The translations under genes were made by a program, and so were the position numbers. This document shows positions 1 through 7,140 of a stretch of 42,552 nt of DNA, one piece after another (position 1 is the first letter of the stretch; each line of letters opens with the position of its first letter). Source of the DNA: an uncultured Eubacteriales bacterium (GTDB lineage: Bacteria; Bacillota; Clostridia; Oscillospirales; Oscillospiraceae); the NCBI GenBank assembly GCA_900315595.1, contig OMZQ01000019.1:1-42552 (forward strand), in the 5' to 3' direction. The notes under the pieces were generated by a model. It was not told the origin of the DNA, did no database searches, and was given only the letters and a program-made list of their open reading frames with translations.

Positions 1-64
1 TTGTTTGTGGTAATTCCTGTATTTGTGGTTTGGCTATTCACATTATGACAGGTAAATCCACGTT

Positions 65-92
65 TTGCAAGTCGGGAGTCACTTCATATTAT
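65..92 (+). promoter_or_regulatory. Candidate sigma-A promoter for the SSB-like gene
   Basis: TTGCAA at 65-70 and TATTAT at 87-92 are separated by 16 bp. It points toward the SSB-like gene at 391 and would give a leader of about 290 nt that contains the 40-bp tandem repeats. The spacing is slightly short and no other promoter is visible before the gene. Confidence 0.45.
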
Positions 93-97
93 CTACG

Positions 98-310
98 GCG
101 GAGAACGACCGTTTTCGGCTTTTTCGGCGGGGGTCTGTTGTCGATCCGTGCGGGCGCGTGGATGCGCGCCCCTACGCGGGGCTGCGTCGGCGGGCGCGTA
201 GATACGCGCCCCTACGAGGCGCTGCGTCGGCGGGCGCGTGGATACGCGCCCCTACGAGGCGCTGCGTCGGCGGGCGCGTGGATACGCGCCCCTACGAGGC
301 TGGCGGTCGT
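98..310. repeat. Palindromic 40-bp tandem repeat, four copies, with its conserved flank
   Basis: Copies begin at 151, 191, 231 and 271 with an exact 40-bp period. Each has a GC-rich palindrome (GGGCGCGT..ACGCGCCC) followed by CCTACGAGGC. The flank at 98-150 is shared with repeat blocks near 8450-8510 and, inverted, 28460-28520, so this is one member of a dispersed mosaic family. There are no unique spacers, so it is not a CRISPR array. Confidence 0.9.
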
Positions 311-390
311 CGGCGGGCGGCACGGTCGGGGGTTCTATCCGGGCCGATCGGTTCATATCCTGTTTCAGGATTTGAAAACGAGGTGGACCA

Positions 391-1032
391 ATGGAAGAAA
401 CGATCATCAATCAGGCGCGGCTGTGCGGAATCATGGATTCCGTGCCGAGCTTTTCGCACGAGAACCACGGGCGGCAGTTTTATCGCTTCGTGCTGGCCGT
501 GGAACGGCTTTCCGGCACCGTGGACCGGCTGAACGTCCTGACGGACTGGGAGCTGCTTGACGCGGCGGACCTCTGTCCGGGCGAATGGGTCGCGGTCACG
601 GGGCAGGTGCGCTCCTACAACGAGGTGACCCCGACGGGGCGGCATCTGCGGATCTCGGTCTACGCCGAGGATCTGGACGGGCTCTGCGAACGGGCGGACA
701 ACCGGATCGAGCTGACCGGGGTCCTCTGTAAGGACCCGGTCTACCGCCGGACGCCCCTGGGTCGGGAGATCTGCGACGTGATGCTGGCGGTGAACCGGCC
801 CTATCACCGGACCGACTACGTCCCCTGCATCTTCTGGGGCCGGACCGCCCGGACCGTGGCCCTCTGCAGCGTGGGCGACCGCCTCCATCTGACCGGGCGG
901 CTCCAGAGCCGGGAGTACGTCAAGACCCTTGCCGACGGCACCACGACGCGGCGGACGGCCTTCGAGGTCTCGGCGATCACCGCCGAGACCGTGGAGACGC
1001 CGGCTTACGAGCCGGAGATGAGCGCGTTATAG
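391..1032 (+). CDS. SSB-like protein with two OB-fold regions
   Basis: Predicted single-stranded nucleic-acid binding protein of 213 aa. Residues from about 97 to 195 follow the SSB pattern (N-R-I-E-L-T-G, then K-D-P-x-x-R-x-T-P-x-G and L-A-V-N-R). Residues 1-95 look like a second, more divergent OB unit with its own V-T-G-Q-V strand. Bacterial housekeeping SSB has one OB fold and an acidic tail ending in a hydrophobic tip; this protein ends in EMSAL and has no such tail, so it is unlikely to be the main replication SSB and may not recruit the usual SSB partners. The ATG at 391 follows a GAGGTGG site at 380-386. Its 3' end overlaps rsmI tail to tail by 28 bp. Role beyond DNA or RNA binding is unknown. 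Confidence 0.75.
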   Translation: MEETIINQARLCGIMDSVPSFSHENHGRQFYRFVLAVERLSGTVDRLNVLTDWELLDAADLCPGEWVAVTGQVRSYNEVTPTGRHLRISVYAEDLDGLCERADNRIELTGVLCKDPVYRRTPLGREICDVMLAVNRPYHRTDYVPCIFWGRTARTVALCSVGDRLHLTGRLQSREYVKTLADGTTTRRTAFEVSAITAETVETPAYEPEMSAL

Positions 1033-1835
1033 ATCACGTTCCGGGAGACGCCGGTCTCGGCGGCGACCTGCCTGGCCGCGTCCTTTTTGCTCATTCCGTC
1101 CGCGATCAGGCTGCGGGCGAGGTCGGCGGCAGCCTCCGGCGTGACCGTCTCGGCCCGCCGCTCGCTGCCCGCGACGATCAGCACGAACTCGCCCCGGGGC
1201 TCGGCTTCGGCGTAGTGCGCCGCGGCTCCGTGGAGCGTCGTGCGCAGGATCTCCTCGTGGAGCTTGGTCAGCTCCCGGCAGAGGCTGATCTTTCGCTCCG
1301 GGCCGAAGGCGGCTTCCAGCTCCGCGAGGGTCTCCCGCAGTCGGTGCGGCGCCTCATAGAAGATCATCGTCCGCTCCTCCGCCGCCAGCCGCTCCAGGCG
1401 CTGGCGGCGCTCCTTTTTCTGCGGCGGGAGAAAGCCCTCGAAGGCGAAGCGGGCCGTGGACAGGCCGGAGACGCTCAGGGCCGTGATGGCAGCGCAGGGG
1501 CCGGGGATGGCGCAGACCGGGACGCCATGTTCGGCGCAGAGCCGGACCAGTCCCTCGCCGGGGTCGGAGATCGCGGGGCTGCCTGCGTCCGTGACCAGGG
1601 CGCAGCTCTCCCCCGCCTGCAGACGGGCCAGGATCTTCGGCCCGCTCTGGGCCTGGTTGTGCTCGTGGTAGCTGACCAGGGGCTTTTTGATTTCCAGATG
1701 ATTGAGCAGCCTGACCGAGACGCGGGTGTCCTCGGCGGCAATGAAATCCACGGCGCTCAGCGTCTCGGCGGCACGGGCGGAGACGTCGCCCAGGTTGCCG
1801 ATCGGCGTGGGGACTAAGTAGAGGATTCCGGGCAT
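1005..1835 (-). CDS. rsmI: 16S rRNA (cytidine-1402-2'-O)-methyltransferase
   Basis: RsmI methylates the ribose 2'-OH of C1402 in the 16S rRNA decoding centre, using SAM. The protein (276 aa) starts MPGILYLVPTPIGNLGD, the family hallmark, followed by the AEDTR motif, S-Y-H-E-H-N and V-T-D-A-G-S-P-A-I-S-D-P-G, as expected for a tetrapyrrole-methylase fold. The C-terminus carries the small RsmI helix-turn-helix (SKKDAARQVAAETGVSRN). The frame is open to 1913, but the ATG at 1835 is chosen because it matches the family N-terminus and has AGGAAAGGA just upstream. It overlaps the end of trmN6 by 22 bp, so the two are probably translationally coupled. Two rRNA/tRNA methyltransferases in this order is a common Firmicutes arrangement. 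Confidence 0.96.
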   Translation of the reverse strand: MPGILYLVPTPIGNLGDVSARAAETLSAVDFIAAEDTRVSVRLLNHLEIKKPLVSYHEHNQAQSGPKILARLQAGESCALVTDAGSPAISDPGEGLVRLCAEHGVPVCAIPGPCAAITALSVSGLSTARFAFEGFLPPQKKERRQRLERLAAEERTMIFYEAPHRLRETLAELEAAFGPERKISLCRELTKLHEEILRTTLHGAAAHYAEAEPRGEFVLIVAGSERRAETVTPEAAADLARSLIADGMSKKDAARQVAAETGVSRNVIYNALISGS

Positions 1836-2560
1836 GATTCGTTCCTTTCCTGGAGATGATAGATCCTGCGGTAGTCGGCGCTCGGCGCGCCGTCCGCTTC
1901 GTATAACACGCAATCCGGCTCCACGGCAAGGCCGGGCCTTCCGCCGAGCACGGCGCGGATCAGGACCAGAGACGGCTGCTTATCGGCCCGGTGCCGGACC
2001 AGACGCAGGCGCTTGGGCTCAAGACCTGCGGCGCGGAGGGCGGTCAGAACGTCCGTCAGCCGCTCCGGGCGGTGGACCAGGTCGAGGCTGCCGCCGGTCT
2101 GAAGCAGCCAGCGGGCCGCGGTCACGGCGTCCGTCAGCGTGCAGCAGACCTCGGTCCGGGCGATGGCGGCGGCAGGGTTTTCCGGGGCCGCTCCGGCGGA
2201 TACCGGGTCGTAGGGCGGGTTGCAGACCACGTGGCGAAAGCCCCCGTGCGGCAGGGCGGTCCGGTGCGCGCGCAGATCGGCGCACAGGACGGTGAGCCGG
2301 TCGCCGAGGCCGTTTTCTGCGACGCTCCGGCGCATGGTCGCGCAGGACGCCTCCTGCAGCTCGACGGCGGTGACGCTCAGGCTCCGGTCCCGCGCCAGCA
2401 GGAGCAGGCCGACGGCCCCGGTTCCGGCGCAGAGGTCGCAGACCGCGGCTCCGGGCGGGATCCGTGCAAAATCCGCAAGCACCATTGCGTCGGTGCCGAG
2501 ACGGAACGCGTCCTCGGACTGGTAGAATTTCAGGCTTCCGTGGAAGAATTCAGGGTGCAT
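1814..2560 (-). CDS. trmN6: tRNA1(Val) (adenine-37-N6)-methyltransferase family protein
   Basis: SAM-dependent class I methyltransferase of 248 aa related to E. coli YfiC/TrmN6, which methylates N6 of A37 in tRNA-Val. The SAM motif is CDLCAGTGAVG at residues 41-51 and the N6-adenine catalytic motif NPPY is at 114-117. The N-terminal Q-S-E-D-A-F-R-L-G-T-D-A-M-V-L motif is typical of the family. The ATG at 2560 has AGGAGA six bases upstream. It lies directly after the ferredoxin terminator and immediately before rsmI, with which it overlaps. The RNA target is inferred from the family; related proteins also include HemK-type enzymes, but the N-terminal motif favours TrmN6. Confidence 0.9.
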   Translation of the reverse strand: MHPEFFHGSLKFYQSEDAFRLGTDAMVLADFARIPPGAAVCDLCAGTGAVGLLLLARDRSLSVTAVELQEASCATMRRSVAENGLGDRLTVLCADLRAHRTALPHGGFRHVVCNPPYDPVSAGAAPENPAAAIARTEVCCTLTDAVTAARWLLQTGGSLDLVHRPERLTDVLTALRAAGLEPKRLRLVRHRADKQPSLVLIRAVLGGRPGLAVEPDCVLYEADGAPSADYRRIYHLQERNESCPESST

Positions 2561-2573
2561 GGCATTCTCCTAT

Positions 2574-2609
2574 AAAAAAGGATGGCTCCGTGGGAGCCAT
2601 CCTTTTTTT
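2574..2609 (-). terminator. Rho-independent terminator after the ferredoxin gene
   Basis: A 10-bp perfect stem (GGATGGCTCC with a GTG loop) is flanked by A6 on the left and T7 on the right, so it can work in both directions. On the minus strand it follows the ferredoxin stop at 2617 and lies 14 bp before trmN6. Confidence 0.9.
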
Positions 2610-2616
2610 GCGTACC

Positions 2617-2790
2617 TTACTCCGCGAGCTTGATCGCTTCGACAGGGCAGGCGGCGGCGCAGGAGCCGCACTCGACGCACTGTTCGGCGTCGATCACATA
2701 CTGGGTCTCGCCCTCGGTGATGATGCCGAGCGGGCAGGTATCCGCACAGGTGCCGCACTTCAGGCAGGCGTCAGTGATCATGTAAGCCAT
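2617..2790 (-). CDS. Small 2x[4Fe-4S] ferredoxin
   Basis: A 57-aa electron carrier, MAYMITDACLKCGTCADTCP at the start, with two CxxCxxCxxxCP motifs (first near residues 9-20, second near 38-49). This is the classic clostridial bacterial-type ferredoxin with two low-potential clusters; no insertion separates the cysteines. It has a strong AAGGAGG site, its own promoter at 2835-2862 and its own terminator, so it is a monocistronic unit. Such ferredoxins serve pyruvate:ferredoxin oxidoreductase, hydrogenases and other partners; the particular partner cannot be told from the context. Confidence 0.97.
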   Translation of the reverse strand: MAYMITDACLKCGTCADTCPLGIITEGETQYVIDAEQCVECGSCAAACPVEAIKLAE

Positions 2791-2834
2791 GGTTTTTCCT
2801 CCTTACGGTTGGGGTTGTTTCTTGCTGCAAATTC

Positions 2835-2862
2835 ATAATAACAGAATTTTAAAAAATTGCAA
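2835..2862 (-). promoter_or_regulatory. Sigma-A promoter of the ferredoxin gene
   Basis: On the minus strand TTGCAA (2857-2862) and TATTAT (2835-2840) are 16 bp apart in an A/T-rich island. The transcript would have a leader of about 40 nt ending in AAGGAGG before the ATG at 2790. Confidence 0.75.
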
Positions 2863-2970
2863 TAGGAGAATCATGAACTTTTTGAAAATTAGCCTGGGCT
2901 AACGGTTTCCCGCTCCGTCTGCGCGGGCAGAATCATTCCGGTTTTTAGAATCGGAAGGGAGCGGATCTTC

Positions 2971-4701
2971 GTGCGAATCCTGGAACAGTTTGCGGTCCCG
3001 ATGCGCGGGCCGCGGGACCCGGTGCTCTGCCGGGACGCGGAGCTGGAGGAGCTGGTTTTCGTCCTCTGCCGCAGGCAGAAAAACAGCCCGGCTCTGGTCG
3101 GGCCGCCGGGCGTGGGAAAAACGGCGATCGCGGAGGCGCTGGCGGAGCGGCTGCTCCGGGGCCGGGTGCCGGTCTGCCTGCGGGGCAAGCGGCTCTACAG
3201 TCTGAACATGGCGGCCCTGGTCGCGGGGACCAAGTACCGCGGAGAGTTTGAGGAGCGGGTCCGGGATCTGCTCAAGGAGACGGCCCAGGCAGGCGACGTG
3301 ATCCTGTTCATCGACGAGCTGCACACCGTGATGGGCGCGGGCGGGGCCGAGGGCGCCATCGACGCGGCAAACATCCTCAAGCCCGCCCTGGGCCGGGGCG
3401 GCGTCCAGATCGTCGGTGCGACGACGGACGAGGAGTACCGCCGGCACGTGGAGAAGGACCCCGCCCTGGCGCGGCGGTTCCGCCGCATCGACGTGGCCCC
3501 GACGGACGCGGGCCAGACCCTGCGCATCCTGCAAAGCCTCTGCCCTGCCCTGGAGCGCCACCACGGGGTCCATATTCTCCCCGGCGCGCTGGACGCAGCG
3601 GTTCGGATGGCCCAGCGCTATCTGCCCGAGCGCAGTCTGCCGGATTCGGCTCTGGATCTGCTGGACGAGAGCGCGGCGGCGGTCAGTCTCGGAAGCGGGG
3701 CGGGGGTGGACCGGGAGGCCGTGGCGGCGACCGTCCGCAGACAGACCGGCATCCCGCTGGAGCGGCTGAAAACCGGAGACCGGGCCGCTCTGCTGGGGCT
3801 GGAGGAGGTTTTGAACCGGGCCGTTCTGGGGCAGGAGGCGGCGGTCCGCGCCGTTGCCGCAGCCGTGCGGCGGGGCCGGTCCGGGCTCTGCGCCGGGAAC
3901 CGTCCGGCGGCTGCCATCCTGCTGACCGGGCCGACCGGCGTGGGCAAGACCGCCCTCTGCAAGGCCCTGGCCGGGGTCGTCTACGGCTCGGAGGACGCGA
4001 TGATCCGGCTGGATATGTCGGAATACGCCCAGGAGCACACGGCGGCGCGGCTGATCGGCGCGCCCCCCGGCTACGTGGGCCACGGCGAAGGCGGAGAGCT
4101 GACCAGACGGGTCCGCGCGAAGCCCTACAGTCTGATCCTCTTTGACGAGTTGGAAAAGGCCCATCGGGACGTGCTGGCCCTGCTGCTTCAGATCCTGGAG
4201 GACGGCCGCCTCACCGACAGTCAGGGGCGGACGGCGGACTTCCGCAACGCCCTGATCGTCATGACGGCAAACGCGGGCGAGGATGGGCCGAAGGCGGCGG
4301 CAGGCTTCGCCCGGTCCGGACAGAGCGAACGCGACCGGCTGCGGGGCCGGTTCTCCCCGGAGCTGCTGGGCCGAATGGACGCCATCGTCCGCTTCCGGCC
4401 CCTTGACGCGGGCGTGCTGACGCGGATCGCCGCAAAGCAGCTCCGGCAGGTCCTGCTTCGCGCGGAGTCGGAGGGTCTGCGCGTGTCGGTCCGGGGCGAG
4501 CCGGCCGCCCGCCTCGGCGCAGCCTGCGCGGGCGACCCCGCCGGGGCGCGGGCGCTGCGGCACCGCATTCAGGACAGCGTGGAGACGCCGCTGGCGGAGC
4601 TTCTGCTGCGCGGGGTGAAGCGCTGCGAGCTGGACGGGACCGGAGCCGAGCTTGCCGTCCGCCGGAGCCCGGCCCACGGGCTTTTGAACGCCGGCTGCTG
4701 A
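2971..4701 (+). CDS. Two-AAA-domain Clp/Hsp100 ATPase without N and middle domains
   Basis: Predicted protein unfoldase of 576 aa. AAA-1 has Walker A GPPGVGKT (44-51) and Walker B ILFIDELH (111-118), with the K-Y-R-G-E-F-E-E-R pore-region signature. AAA-2 has Walker A GPTGVGKT (320-327), Walker B LILFDELEKAH (388-398) and P-P-G-Y-V-G pore loop (365-370). It starts almost directly at AAA-1, so the ClpA/ClpC N-terminal repeat domain is missing, and no ClpB/ClpC coiled-coil middle domain separates the modules. An AGF tripeptide at 444-446 sits where ClpA/ClpC carry the ClpP-docking loop, so ClpP interaction is possible. GTG at 2971 is preceded by GGAAGGGAG. Closest in shape to a minimal ClpA/ClpC. 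Neither clpP nor clpS is nearby. Confidence 0.88.
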   Translation: MRILEQFAVPMRGPRDPVLCRDAELEELVFVLCRRQKNSPALVGPPGVGKTAIAEALAERLLRGRVPVCLRGKRLYSLNMAALVAGTKYRGEFEERVRDLLKETAQAGDVILFIDELHTVMGAGGAEGAIDAANILKPALGRGGVQIVGATTDEEYRRHVEKDPALARRFRRIDVAPTDAGQTLRILQSLCPALERHHGVHILPGALDAAVRMAQRYLPERSLPDSALDLLDESAAAVSLGSGAGVDREAVAATVRRQTGIPLERLKTGDRAALLGLEEVLNRAVLGQEAAVRAVAAAVRRGRSGLCAGNRPAAAILLTGPTGVGKTALCKALAGVVYGSEDAMIRLDMSEYAQEHTAARLIGAPPGYVGHGEGGELTRRVRAKPYSLILFDELEKAHRDVLALLLQILEDGRLTDSQGRTADFRNALIVMTANAGEDGPKAAAGFARSGQSERDRLRGRFSPELLGRMDAIVRFRPLDAGVLTRIAAKQLRQVLLRAESEGLRVSVRGEPAARLGAACAGDPAGARALRHRIQDSVETPLAELLLRGVKRCELDGTGAELAVRRSPAHGLLNAGC

Positions 4702-4732
4702 AGGAGGCGCAGCCCTGCGGCGGCTGCGGGGC

Positions 4733-5317
4733 TTACAGCAGACCGTCCAGGATGGCGGCCCACTCGTCGTAGCTGTGGGCGCCGATCTCGGTGTCTCCGA
4801 CGATCTCGCCGGTGGAATTGAAGAAGACGGTGGTGGGCACGTAGCCGGTCTGGAGGGCGTCAAACGCTTCGGTGTAGTGCAGGATCGGGTAGGTCACGCC
4901 GGTCTGGGCAAGGACGTCTTCCACGCCTTCCTCGGTGGCGTAGACGCCGATGAGCAGGACGCCCTTGTCCTTGTAGTCCTGATAGAGCCGTTCGAGCTCG
5001 GGCATCTCCGAGACGCAGGGGCCGCACCAGGGCTCGAAGAAGTTCACCATCACGACCCGATTGTCGGCAAAGGCGGTTTGATCCCAGGCGTTGCCGTCGC
5101 GGTCGGTGGTGGAGAAGACGAAGCCGGTCTGCTCCGGCGCAGCCTCGGCGGTGGTCTCCGCCGGGGCCGCCGTGGTTTCCGCAGAGGGAGCAGCCGAGGC
5201 GTCGTTGGCAGGGGCAGCCGTCGCGTCCGGCTTCTGCGCGTTGCTCCGGCAGCCGCTCACCAGCAGCGCCAGCACGAGGATCAGACAAAACAGCTTGAAA
5301 GAATGGTGCAGTTTCAT
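4733..5317 (-). CDS. TlpA-like thioredoxin-fold lipoprotein
   Basis: Extracytoplasmic thiol-disulfide oxidoreductase of 194 aa. It begins with a lipoprotein signal (hydrophobic stretch 9-20, lipobox LVSGC with the lipidated Cys at 23), then an Ala/Thr/Pro-rich linker to about residue 62 and a redoxin domain from about 65 on. The active site is WCGPC at 97-101 and the cis-proline is in Y-V-P-T-T. The family reduces or exchanges disulfides outside the membrane; the substrate is unknown because no cytochrome maturation or CcdA gene is in the window. It is convergent with the Clp gene, 31 bp away, with only a weak hairpin between. TAAGGAGG precedes the ATG. It has its own promoter. Confidence 0.93.
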   Translation of the reverse strand: MKLHHSFKLFCLILVLALLVSGCRSNAQKPDATAAPANDASAAPSAETTAAPAETTAEAAPEQTGFVFSTTDRDGNAWDQTAFADNRVVMVNFFEPWCGPCVSEMPELERLYQDYKDKGVLLIGVYATEEGVEDVLAQTGVTYPILHYTEAFDALQTGYVPTTVFFNSTGEIVGDTEIGAHSYDEWAAILDGLL

Positions 5318-5390
5318 GGGATGGACCTCCTTACATTTTCGCGGGTTCGGCTTTTATCACCTTGCCGGATTCTTCTCCCGTGTTTTTTCT

Positions 5391-5419
5391 ATTCTATCAT
5401 ATATTTCCGGATCAGGCAA
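5391..5419 (-). promoter_or_regulatory. Sigma-A promoter of the TlpA-like gene
   Basis: On the minus strand TTGCCT (5414-5419) and TAGAAT (5391-5396) are 17 bp apart, about 75 bp upstream of the start at 5317. Confidence 0.6.
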
Positions 5420-5467
5420 GCGTAATACGATCATTCAATCGCCGTTTTGCGCAATCAGGCAGGCTGC

Positions 5468-5543
5468 GTAGGGGACGGGTTCCCCGTCCCGGGGGTACGC
5501 TGGATCGGGTCGCAACGTGCGGGCCGGGAGACCCGGCCCCTAC
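5468..5543. repeat. GTAGGGG...CCCCTAC palindromic repeat
   Basis: A 76-bp unit with terminal inverted repeats GTAGGGG/CCCCTAC enclosing two internal hairpins (ACGGGTTCCCCGT and GGGCCGGGAGACCCGGCCC). It belongs to the dispersed mosaic family of this window. The rest of 5420-5670 shows only low-complexity pieces resembling those at 7170-7210 and no gene. Confidence 0.8.
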
Positions 5544-5674
5544 GGGGTGTTTGCGGATCGTAACGCCCTGCGTATGGGACTCCGTCTCCTATTGCCTTTT
5601 GCCTATTGCCTAACCACTAACCCCTAACTTCCGTTTTCAAAAGTCTGACATAAGTAATAATCTGTAAAATATAC

Positions 5675-5703
5675 TTGACAAAAAGACGCACATGATGTAT
5701 CAT
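5675..5703 (+). promoter_or_regulatory. Sigma-A promoter of the membrane protein/HTH operon
   Basis: TTGACA (5675-5680), 17-bp spacer, TATCAT (5698-5703). The leader of about 50 nt carries a GGGCAGGCG hairpin (5714-5735) just before the ribosome binding site, which could influence translation. Confidence 0.8.
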
Positions 5704-5759
5704 GAGGCCATAAGGGGCAGGCGCTCCGCCTGCCCGATCCTGAAAGGGAGGGAATGGAT

Positions 5760-6305
5760 ATGATATTCAAAGACGCATCGGAACAAAAATGGACACTGAT
5801 AGCTATTGCTTTTTTGGTCGTGCTGATCGCCGTTTCGTATATCGTCGCGCGTGTCAGAAGAACGCAGCAGGCGAAGAACAAGGAGGACGAGCGGTATCAG
5901 CTCCTGAATGCAAAGGCGTCCCAGAAGGCATATTATACGATCCTGATCTGGGCGGCCCTGTATCTTTCTCTCTGCCTGATCCTGAACCGGCCCCTCATGG
6001 CGCACGGCCTGTGTTTGGCGACAGGTATTTTCCTGGCGGGTTCGGTGGACAAGTTTTATGGCGTAATATACGAGATCTCGCCGGATAAGCGGTTGGAGGA
6101 AGGGAAATTTCCTTGGAGCGATTTGGTTGCGGGACTGACATTCGGAATCAACGGGATCGTGAGAATGACAGAACTGGTTCAAGACGGAATGCTGACATAC
6201 GTATTCATGTATTTTCTGTATGCAATTGCTTGGTTATCCACGCCGGCCGGCGTGCTCATCCGGCGCCGGATGGAAAATCGCAGGGAAACGGAGGACGGAA
6301 CATGA
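5760..6305 (+). CDS. Four-helix integral membrane protein of unknown function
   Basis: A 181-aa protein with hydrophobic segments near the N-terminus, at roughly 57-90 (two segments) and again in the last third, and an N-E-D-E-R-Y-like acidic/basic stretch after the first helix. The layout recalls small DER-containing Firmicutes membrane proteins of unknown function (DUF2178/DUF6773-like), but I cannot assign a family. There is also an ATG at 5754, but GGGAGG at 5747-5752 would be too close; the ATG at 5760 has a normal spacing and is preferred. Its TGA overlaps the ATG of the HTH gene (ATGA), so the two are coupled. In such pairs the small XRE regulator often controls the operon; that is inference here. 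Confidence 0.8.
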   Translation: MIFKDASEQKWTLIAIAFLVVLIAVSYIVARVRRTQQAKNKEDERYQLLNAKASQKAYYTILIWAALYLSLCLILNRPLMAHGLCLATGIFLAGSVDKFYGVIYEISPDKRLEEGKFPWSDLVAGLTFGINGIVRMTELVQDGMLTYVFMYFLYAIAWLSTPAGVLIRRRMENRRETEDGT

Positions 6306-6496
6306 AAAACCTTCGCCTGAAGGCGGCCAGGGCGGCGAAGGATCTGTCCCAGTCGGCCCTGGCGGATCTGGTGGGCGTATCCCGCCAGACCATCAACGCC
6401 ATCGAAAAGGGAGACTATAACCCCACCATCCGCCTGTGCATCGCCATCTGCAAGGCTCTGGACAAGCGCCTGGACGAGCTGTTCTGGGAGGAGTAA
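6302..6496 (+). CDS. Small XRE/Cro-CI family HTH transcriptional regulator
   Basis: A 64-aa DNA-binding protein that is just one helix-turn-helix domain: LRLKAARAAKDLSQSALADL begins at residue 4, then G-V-S-R-Q-T-I-N-A-I-E-K-G forms the turn and recognition helix, followed by N-P-T-I-R-L and L-D-E-L-F-W. These are the conserved positions of the YozG/YgzD-like minimal regulators of Firmicutes. No sensor domain is present. It overlaps the preceding membrane protein gene by 4 bp (ATGA), which suggests fixed stoichiometry and autoregulation of the promoter at 5675. After its stop, 6497-6600 holds nothing recognisable. Confidence 0.93.
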   Translation: MKNLRLKAARAAKDLSQSALADLVGVSRQTINAIEKGDYNPTIRLCIAICKALDKRLDELFWEE

Positions 6497-6600
6497 TAAA
6501 CGCCTTCTGTCAGAGACAAAAAACGTCTTTGTTGGGAAAGCGTGCGTTAAGGTGTACCAAAGCATTGTATAGGCAACCGAAAAGCAGCAGTTCAGCCCGC

Positions 6601-6730
6601 AGCCCGCAGGGCTGTCTGCGCCCGGTGGGACGGCGGCCAGAGGTCTGGCCGCCCTACGCATGGATGGGCTCGGGGCCTTCGCCGCTGCGTTTCTCCGCAG
6701 CCGGGCGGGCCGTGGGACCCTGCCCCTACG
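6601..6730. repeat. Mosaic palindromic repeat block
   Basis: Contains GGCGGCCAGAGGTCTGGCCGCC (stem about 10 bp) ending in CCTAC, then further hairpins ending in CCCCTAC. The first hairpin is repeated in inverse order at 7220-7255. No coding sequence is supported between 6497 and 6830. Confidence 0.75.
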
Positions 6731-6830
6731 GACCTGCGGATCGCTTGATTTCAGTTCTCCCGTCCTCATTCCTTCCTTCGCGAAGCATCTTCATTTCGCT
6801 TCATTCGCCCCGACAGGGGCGGCTTCATGA

Positions 6831-6873
6831 AAAAAATGCTTCATTTGTCAGATCGACAAATGAAGCATTTTTC
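6831..6873 (-). terminator. Terminator of the tRNA-Met/tRNA-Glu operon
   Basis: An almost perfect 19-bp stem with a 5-nt loop whose minus-strand product ends in a run of U. It begins 2 bp downstream of the encoded CCA of tRNA-Glu. Confidence 0.92.
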
Positions 6874-6874
6874 C

Positions 6875-6950
6875 TGGTGACCCGTACGGGACTCGAACCC
6901 ATGTTACCGCCGTGAAAGGGCGGTGTCTTAAACCACTTGACCAACGGGCC
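6875..6950 (-). tRNA. tRNA-Glu(TTC)
   Basis: 76 nt including an encoded CCA. The acceptor stem GGCCCGT pairs with ACGGGTC, the anticodon arm reads CCGCC-CTTTCAC-GGCGG with anticodon TTC, and the T arm carries GGTTCGAGTCC. It directly abuts tRNA-Met, so both come from one precursor. Confidence 0.96.
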
Positions 6951-7026
6951 TGGTAGCGGCAATCTGACTCGAACAGATGACAACACGGGTATGAACCGGG
7001 TGCTCTACCAACTGAGCTATGCCGCC
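6951..7026 (-). tRNA. tRNA-Met(CAT), elongator type
   Basis: 76 nt including CCA. Acceptor GGCGGCA pairs with TGCCGCT (G1-U72 wobble), D arm GCTC-AGTTGGTA-GAGC, anticodon loop TTCATAC, T arm ATCTG-TTCGAGT-CAGAT. It lacks the three G-C pairs of initiator tRNA at the base of the anticodon loop and is not the Ile(CAT) type, so elongator Met is the best call. The anticodon stem has one C-U mismatch. Confidence 0.93.
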
Positions 7027-7067
7027 ATATTCCGTCCGCCGACAAACGACGGCTGAACAGCATGAAG

Positions 7068-7096
7068 ATTATACCGAAACCGGAATCGTTTGTCAA
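7068..7096 (-). promoter_or_regulatory. Consensus sigma-A promoter of the tRNA operon
   Basis: On the minus strand TTGACA (7091-7096), 17-bp spacer and TATAAT (7068-7073): a full consensus match, as expected for strong stable-RNA transcription. tRNA-Met begins about 40 bp downstream. Confidence 0.95.
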
Positions 7097-7140
7097 GTAT
7101 TTTTTTCAGAGTTTGAAAAAAGAGTTTCTGCGCCGGGGGG

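Noticed and set aside
151..310. CRISPR array
   Set aside because: The 40-bp copies are contiguous with no unique spacers, and there are no cas genes.
30..560. Frames through the repeat DNA at the left end
   Set aside because: They translate palindromic repeats (R-A-R-G-Y-A-P-L-R) and conflict with the SSB-like gene.
1836..1913. Longer RsmI start
   Set aside because: The extension does not match the family and overlaps trmN6 further; ATG 1835 has a strong binding site.
5420..5670. Gene between the TlpA-like gene and the membrane protein gene
   Set aside because: Only repeats and low-complexity pieces; no frame with a binding site.
6497..6830. Gene downstream of the HTH regulator
   Set aside because: The frames run through repeats and the tRNA terminator.
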